64,000 nucleotides of DNA. Origin: Bacteroidota bacterium. Lineage in GTDB: Bacteria > Bacteroidota > Bacteroidia > Chitinophagales > Saprospiraceae. The notes below the pieces were generated by a model. The model was given only the letters and a program-made list of their open reading frames with translations, was not told the DNA's origin and made no database searches. The translations under genes and the position numbers were made by a program. Below, one piece after another: positions 60,431-64,000 of this stretch; within the stretch, counting starts at the first letter, position 1; every line of letters begins with the position of its first letter. The stretch is taken from assembly GCA_003045895.1 (NCBI GenBank), contig PZPC01000011.1, positions 27,258 through 91,257 of the forward strand. Direction: 5' to 3'.

Positions 60431-62209
60431 ATGAACAAAGGAAAAACGGTATACTTTCAGGTATCCATACGGTCTGCAATCCAGCGGGTAAGGTGTTGTT
60501 TACTCCTTTTCTGGTTGACGGGGAGCCTTTCCCTGGATGTTTTACTCGCACAAAATCCACTGGCAACTCTTTTTATCGAATCGAATGAACTGACTTGTCC
60601 TGGTGATTCAGACGGCGCAATTACTTTTGCGGCAACCGGCGGTACCCCACCTTATACTTATGAGTGGTCTCAATTGAATAATGCTTTTGTTTTTGCCAAC
60701 GGAGAAATTCTTCAGGAAGGTACAGCGGCTACCATCGGCGGTGACTTACCGGCAAACACCTATTTCTTAAGGCTCACCGACGCCGCCGGCTGGGTGCTCC
60801 GCGATACCATTGCTATTGTTCAACCACCGCCTATTCAGGTGCTGGATATTATGGTGGCAGATGCGACCTGTGCGACGTTGTGCGACGGTCGTATCGGCCT
60901 GACGGTAAGCGGCGGAACAGGTAACTTGACCACGATCTGGACCGATACGGCCGCAACCACCAATCGGCGGGAGCAACTGTGTGCAGGGGAATACGTTTTT
61001 ATACTGACCGACGATCGGGGCTGTACGCAGAAAGGGTCCGTTGAACTTGCGGCCCCGGCTTCCCTGATGATCCAGGCTACGCTAAATAATCCTACGTGTG
61101 CAGGTGCTGCCAATGGCCAGATTGCCATTGCGGCAACCGGTGGAACGGGAGGGTATCAATACAATTGGAGCAACGCGGAAAGTTCAGCCACGCTCACGGA
61201 TAGATCTACTGGTACCTACACCCTCACCGTAACCGATGCCAACGACTGCAACCTGGTCTCGAGCTTTTTCTTGCCGGACGGACCAACGCTGAATCCTAAT
61301 TTACAGTTCAATTATGGTTGTGGTGACGGGCAGGTGATCGTAAGGGCACACCCCCTCAACGGCACAGCGCCCTATGCCTATCTTTGGAGTACCGGCCAGT
61401 TAACGCCGTTGTTGGCGGGCATGTCTGCTGGCAACTATGGGCTGAGCCTGACCGACGCCAATGGCTGCCGCGCTGAAACGGCCTTTGCAATCGATTATGT
61501 ACCCCCCTTGCGTGTACAGCCATTGGTTGAAAACGTGTCTTGCACAGGGGCCCGGGACGGACGCATTGAATTGAGTATTGCCGGCGGTTTGCCACCCTTC
61601 GCCGTTCTTTGGAGCAATGGCGCCACAACAACCCGTCTTACTGGCCTGCCCGGCGGCGAGTATCTCTATAACTTAACTTCTACTGGTTGCGGACTAGCCC
61701 GTTCCGTGTTGGTGGGGGAACCTGGTCCATTGGGTATTAGCATTGTCTTTTCACCCCAAACCAACGACTTGCTTACCGGCACGGCCATTGTAAGTGGCGG
61801 CACGCCGCCGTTTCAGTTGAGTTGGAGTTCGGGGTCGTCGGCTTTCGTCGCTACGAACCTGGTGCCCGGTGCGGCCTATCAAGTGTCTGTGACCGATGCG
61901 AATGGCTGTGTACAAACGGAGGCAACGGAGGCGATTGTGACCGATCTGGCTGCCATTTTCTCGGAGGAGCAAATCCGGGTGTTTCCCAATCCCGGTACCG
62001 ACTGGCTTTACCTTCAGCTGCCCCTAACGCTGACCCAGGAGGTGCATTTTGGTTTTTACAATTCGCTGGGTCAGTTGCTCGCGCAAGGACTTTGTCCGAA
62101 TACCACTTCCCAACCTTTGTTGAATATAAGTTCCTTTCCTGCCGGTGTCTACTTGTTGCAGTTGAACTGCGCGGGTGTGCAGGTATTGAAGACTTTCGTG
62201 AAAGAATAG
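60431..62209 (+). CDS. SprB-repeat secreted protein with type A T9SS sorting domain
   Basis: 592 residues. After a long signal region (about 1-40, LLAQ) come about five SprB-like repeats of 70-80 residues with the motif CxGxxDGxIxxxxxGGTPPYxYxWS (for example at about 57-80, 145-165, 219-240). A type A C-terminal domain (about 520-592; VFPNPGTDWLYLQL, FYNSLGQLLAQG, SFPAGVYLLQL) directs T9SS export. SprB repeats occur in the mobile gliding adhesin SprB; the number here is small, so this is a short relative. A possible earlier start exists upstream, but ATG 60431 gives a usable signal sequence. Confidence 0.9.
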   Translation: MNKGKTVYFQVSIRSAIQRVRCCLLLFWLTGSLSLDVLLAQNPLATLFIESNELTCPGDSDGAITFAATGGTPPYTYEWSQLNNAFVFANGEILQEGTAATIGGDLPANTYFLRLTDAAGWVLRDTIAIVQPPPIQVLDIMVADATCATLCDGRIGLTVSGGTGNLTTIWTDTAATTNRREQLCAGEYVFILTDDRGCTQKGSVELAAPASLMIQATLNNPTCAGAANGQIAIAATGGTGGYQYNWSNAESSATLTDRSTGTYTLTVTDANDCNLVSSFFLPDGPTLNPNLQFNYGCGDGQVIVRAHPLNGTAPYAYLWSTGQLTPLLAGMSAGNYGLSLTDANGCRAETAFAIDYVPPLRVQPLVENVSCTGARDGRIELSIAGGLPPFAVLWSNGATTTRLTGLPGGEYLYNLTSTGCGLARSVLVGEPGPLGISIVFSPQTNDLLTGTAIVSGGTPPFQLSWSSGSSAFVATNLVPGAAYQVSVTDANGCVQTEATEAIVTDLAAIFSEEQIRVFPNPGTDWLYLQLPLTLTQEVHFGFYNSLGQLLAQGLCPNTTSQPLLNISSFPAGVYLLQLNCAGVQVLKTFVKE

Positions 62210-62218
62210 TAAGATAAC

Positions 62219-62803
62219 TCACGCTCGCGGACACCATCGTATCGGCGAGAGGTTGTCCAGTAAGATATTGCCTTTGCGGCGAAAAATCCCTTCCTGATAA
62301 AAAGCTTCGATGAGCACGTAACGAATGGGCTGCCGGGCGGTAAATTCAACCCGGTAAGCCTGCCATTCCGGGTGGTCAATCATCGGTGATTCGAAGAGGA
62401 GTTGGTTTTTTGTACACTTATCGGTACTGCCCCAGATTCTCAATTTCAAGGTTTGGTTGTAACCGCTGTAGGTGACACCGTGGGCCAGGTCCAGCGTGAA
62501 CGTGTAGCAGTCGCCGCGGTTGATGGTACGGCTCAGGCGTTGGGTAATACTTTCCCAGGTGCCGTTGTCGCGGGTAATCAAACCGACGTAGGTTGCTCCT
62601 TCACTGGCTTCCTGGTAAATGCCCCAAAAACCGGGTAATATATCGGGGGTGGTAAAAGGCTCGCAGGCCAACCAACCAATAGGCACCGTAGCATCCTGCG
62701 GTTCACCCTCAAAGGAAGCGTTTTGCCAGTAGATAGGAGGGGGTTGCTTTTGGGAAAGGGCAACCATCGGCAAGAGACAACACAGAAGTAAAAAACGAAA
62801 CAT
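62219..62803 (-). CDS. Secreted jelly-roll-like protein of unknown function
   Basis: 194 residues with a signal peptide (about 1-17, VALSQ). The mature part is a single beta domain: NASFEGEPQDATVPIGWLAC at the start, GFWGIYQEASEGATYVGLITRDNGTWESITQRL, CYTFTLDLAHGV, LKLRIWGSTDKC, LLDNLSPI. This looks like a carbohydrate-binding jelly roll of the kind attached to gliding-associated proteins in Saprospiria, here alone and without a T9SS C-terminal domain. ATG 62803 is preferred over the upstream frame (to 62896), because it starts the signal peptide. The gene lies 62 bp after the stop of 62866-63552, likely one transcript. Confidence 0.72.
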   Translation of the reverse strand: MFRFLLLCCLLPMVALSQKQPPPIYWQNASFEGEPQDATVPIGWLACEPFTTPDILPGFWGIYQEASEGATYVGLITRDNGTWESITQRLSRTINRGDCYTFTLDLAHGVTYSGYNQTLKLRIWGSTDKCTKNQLLFESPMIDHPEWQAYRVEFTARQPIRYVLIEAFYQEGIFRRKGNILLDNLSPIRWCPRA

Positions 62804-62865
62804 GGTGAATGGTTTTAGGGGTGGTGGACAAATAGCGGGTAAGTGGGGAGCGTTGGAAAACCGGA

Positions 62866-63552
62866 TCAGGCTTTTTTGTAATTGATCAGTTCGCAATAGC
62901 CGAAAAAATTCCCCCGCCGGTCAAATACTTCCCGGCGGATGACCCCAACACCCGGCGAGAACCAGTCGCGCAAGCGAAAGCTTTTTTGTACGATTTGGGT
63001 GATCAACAATTCGTAAGTCATGGCTACGCACGAAAACCCGCCGGCTGGGGTGGAGAGGTCTTCCTGGGCGAGGATAACCACAGGCCCCACGGCCAGGCTG
63101 AGCTCAAGCACGAGCACGTTCTGGTCATATCCGGTAATGCGGGAGTAGGATTGTGGAATGGTGTCGCCAGGATGTGCTCCCCGGGGGAGCAGCCAGCCCT
63201 GGTCTTCGGCCCGCAACGCCAGTCCTTCCAGCGAACTGAGCATATCGGGCGTGAGCTTGGCCAGCAGGTCTTGGTACAAGCCCTCGGGCTTACAGCGCAC
63301 GGCATACTGCCCTCGATACACGGTATCCTGAAAAGCATTAAGAATCAGTAGCTCCAGGTTGCTGCGCTGGTCGCCAGCATCGTAGTCAACAACCCGGTGG
63401 ATGGTTTGGTAAGTGACTTTTTCGTTGGCACCGTACCACTGGTAGGTCCACGCCGAACCCGGACGGTAATTTACCACGGCGCGGCAATCGTCTTGTGCCG
63501 CCAAACCTGTGGCCAAAAGGATCAGCAGCAACGTAACCGGTAGCTTTCTCAC
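62866..63552 (-). CDS. Secreted protein of unknown function (DUF3108/TapB-like)
   Basis: 228 residues from the chosen GTG 63552 (an in-frame TTG at 63576 adds eight). Signal peptide about 1-21 (GLAAQ), then beta-rich sequence with NYRPGSAWTYQWYGANEKVTYQTIHRV, QYAVRCKPEGLYQDL and a late MTYELLITQIVQKSFRLRDWFSPGVGVIRREVFDRRG. The overall pattern recalls DUF3108/TapB-like periplasmic proteins found in Bacteroidota, whose role is unknown. The GTG start is uncertain: an ATG in the same area is out of frame. Confidence 0.68.
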   Translation of the reverse strand: MRKLPVTLLLILLATGLAAQDDCRAVVNYRPGSAWTYQWYGANEKVTYQTIHRVVDYDAGDQRSNLELLILNAFQDTVYRGQYAVRCKPEGLYQDLLAKLTPDMLSSLEGLALRAEDQGWLLPRGAHPGDTIPQSYSRITGYDQNVLVLELSLAVGPVVILAQEDLSTPAGGFSCVAMTYELLITQIVQKSFRLRDWFSPGVGVIRREVFDRRGNFFGYCELINYKKA

Positions 63553-63927
63553 TGTTTTCTCATTTTTTATTCGCAACGCCTGATGGCCTGATGATAAGTA
63601 GCTTAACGAAAATTAAGGATTAAATTTTACCATTGCTAAGCAAAAATAAGGATTTCTGACACAAGCCACCGACCTACCTGGTCTTTCTCCTAAAATAAGG
63701 TTTCCGCAGTGAATGAGCAAGATGCTGCGAATGGTGACGATTGCCAATTTTTCGGGGAAGCCAAACCGAGTTGCCTGGACCGACACAAGGGCAGCAAAAA
63801 TCAATTTCTCCCATTAGCGCTAAAAAAACAGGAGTTTGTTTCAAATATGAATAAGAAACTTTACCTTTGCGTCCGCTTCTACCGCCAAGGAACTTTTATT
63901 GGTTTTGCGGGGTACAAAAGCAAGCCT
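63553..63927. other. 375-bp noncoding region before the tRNA
   Basis: No convincing gene: short frames on both strands lack protein character. The right end carries the tRNA promoter. Confidence 0.6.
63835..63869 (+). promoter_or_regulatory. Promoter of tRNA-Arg
   Basis: TTTG at 63835-63838 and TACCTTTG at 63862-63869 with a 23-nt spacer, about 58 nt before the tRNA 5' end. Confidence 0.5.
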
Positions 63928-63999
63928 GGTCCCGTAGTACAATGGATAGTATACAGGTTTCCGGAACCTGGGATCTAAGTTCGATTCTTAGCGGGACCA
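63928..63999 (+). tRNA. tRNA-Arg (anticodon CCG)
   Basis: A full cloverleaf can be drawn. The acceptor stem is GGTCCCG/CGGGACC, the D-stem GTAC/GTAT, and the anticodon arm CAGGT-TTCCGGA-ACCTG with loop anticodon CCG reading Arg CGG. The T arm is CTAAG-TTCGATT-CTTAG. The discriminator base is A at 63999; the window ends one base later, so a genomically encoded CCA cannot be judged. Confidence 0.93.
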
Positions 64000-64000
64000 C

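Noticed and set aside
63613..63978. Two small frames (63 and 89 codons) before and over the tRNA
   Set aside because: They overlap each other on opposite strands, one runs through the tRNA, and neither looks like a protein.

Overview
The window is one 64 kb stretch of a Bacteroidota chromosome with moderate-to-high GC. I infer a Saprospiria-type (Lewinella/Haliscomenobacter-like) gliding or surface-attached aerobe. The reasons are many type IX secretion (T9SS) signatures (a PorE-like OmpA lipoprotein, a PorV/PorQ-family barrel, type A and type B C-terminal sorting domains, SprB-type repeats), a SecDF fusion, Bacteroidota -7 boxes (TAnnTTTG), and many lipoproteins with a Cys lipobox. The genus is an inference.

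Layout. 1-4.6 kb: C-terminal part of a P1B metal ATPase (cut by the window edge), a hotdog thioesterase, a YihY/BrkB membrane protein, a PorV/PorQ-family barrel and a stand-alone LON N-domain protein. 4.7-10.7 kb: a giant alpha-2-macroglobulin-like lipoprotein with an intact CLEQ thioester site, followed by a tiny lipoprotein that is only a TonB-receptor plug domain. 10.7-15.5 kb (minus): SCO1-like copper chaperone, lipoprotein cytochrome c and a large choice-of-anchor L adhesin, apparently one operon. 15.8-23.4 kb: DASH cryptochrome, pyruvate dehydrogenase E2, recR, a glycosyltransferase 2 fused to a degenerate sugar-phosphate transferase module, and the PorE-like protein. 23.6-34.9 kb: secDF, a 2-hydroxyacid dehydrogenase, two tandem arginyltransferase-like paralogues of identical length, a type B T9SS cargo, a TPR protein and etfB-etfA. 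35-40.4 kb (minus): MFS transporter, then an operon of a Gfo/Idh/MocA oxidoreductase, a lipoprotein and a polyprenyl-phosphate sugar transferase for surface polysaccharide, then a small membrane protein.

40.4-40.9 kb is the most structured noncoding stretch: about eight stem-loops in 400 bp and two copies of an exact 22-nt box, each next to a hairpin. 40.9-49.5 kb: FMN split-barrel protein, HtrA protease, a secreted protein of unknown role from the family often labelled asparagine synthetase B, a VWA membrane protein, a T9SS cargo and a sugar:cation symporter. 49.5-64 kb: another T9SS cargo, a WG-repeat lipoprotein, purE and purK separated by a MITE-like inverted repeat, a cytosolic GH26-like glycosidase, a sialate O-acetylesterase, threonine aldolase, a UspA protein, an SprB-repeat cargo, two secreted proteins of unknown function and tRNA-Arg(CCG) at the very end.

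How it fits together: most genes are housekeeping or envelope functions. Sec export (SecDF), T9SS parts (PorE-like, PorV/PorQ family) and at least five T9SS cargo proteins are interleaved with surface-polysaccharide genes. No phage, plasmid, CRISPR array or canonical defence island is visible. The less explained items are the hairpin-rich locus at 40.4-40.9 kb, a 16-nt tandem repeat family placed at gene 3' ends, the purK-purE inverted repeat, and the paired arginyltransferase-like genes that lack the usual N-terminal cysteines.
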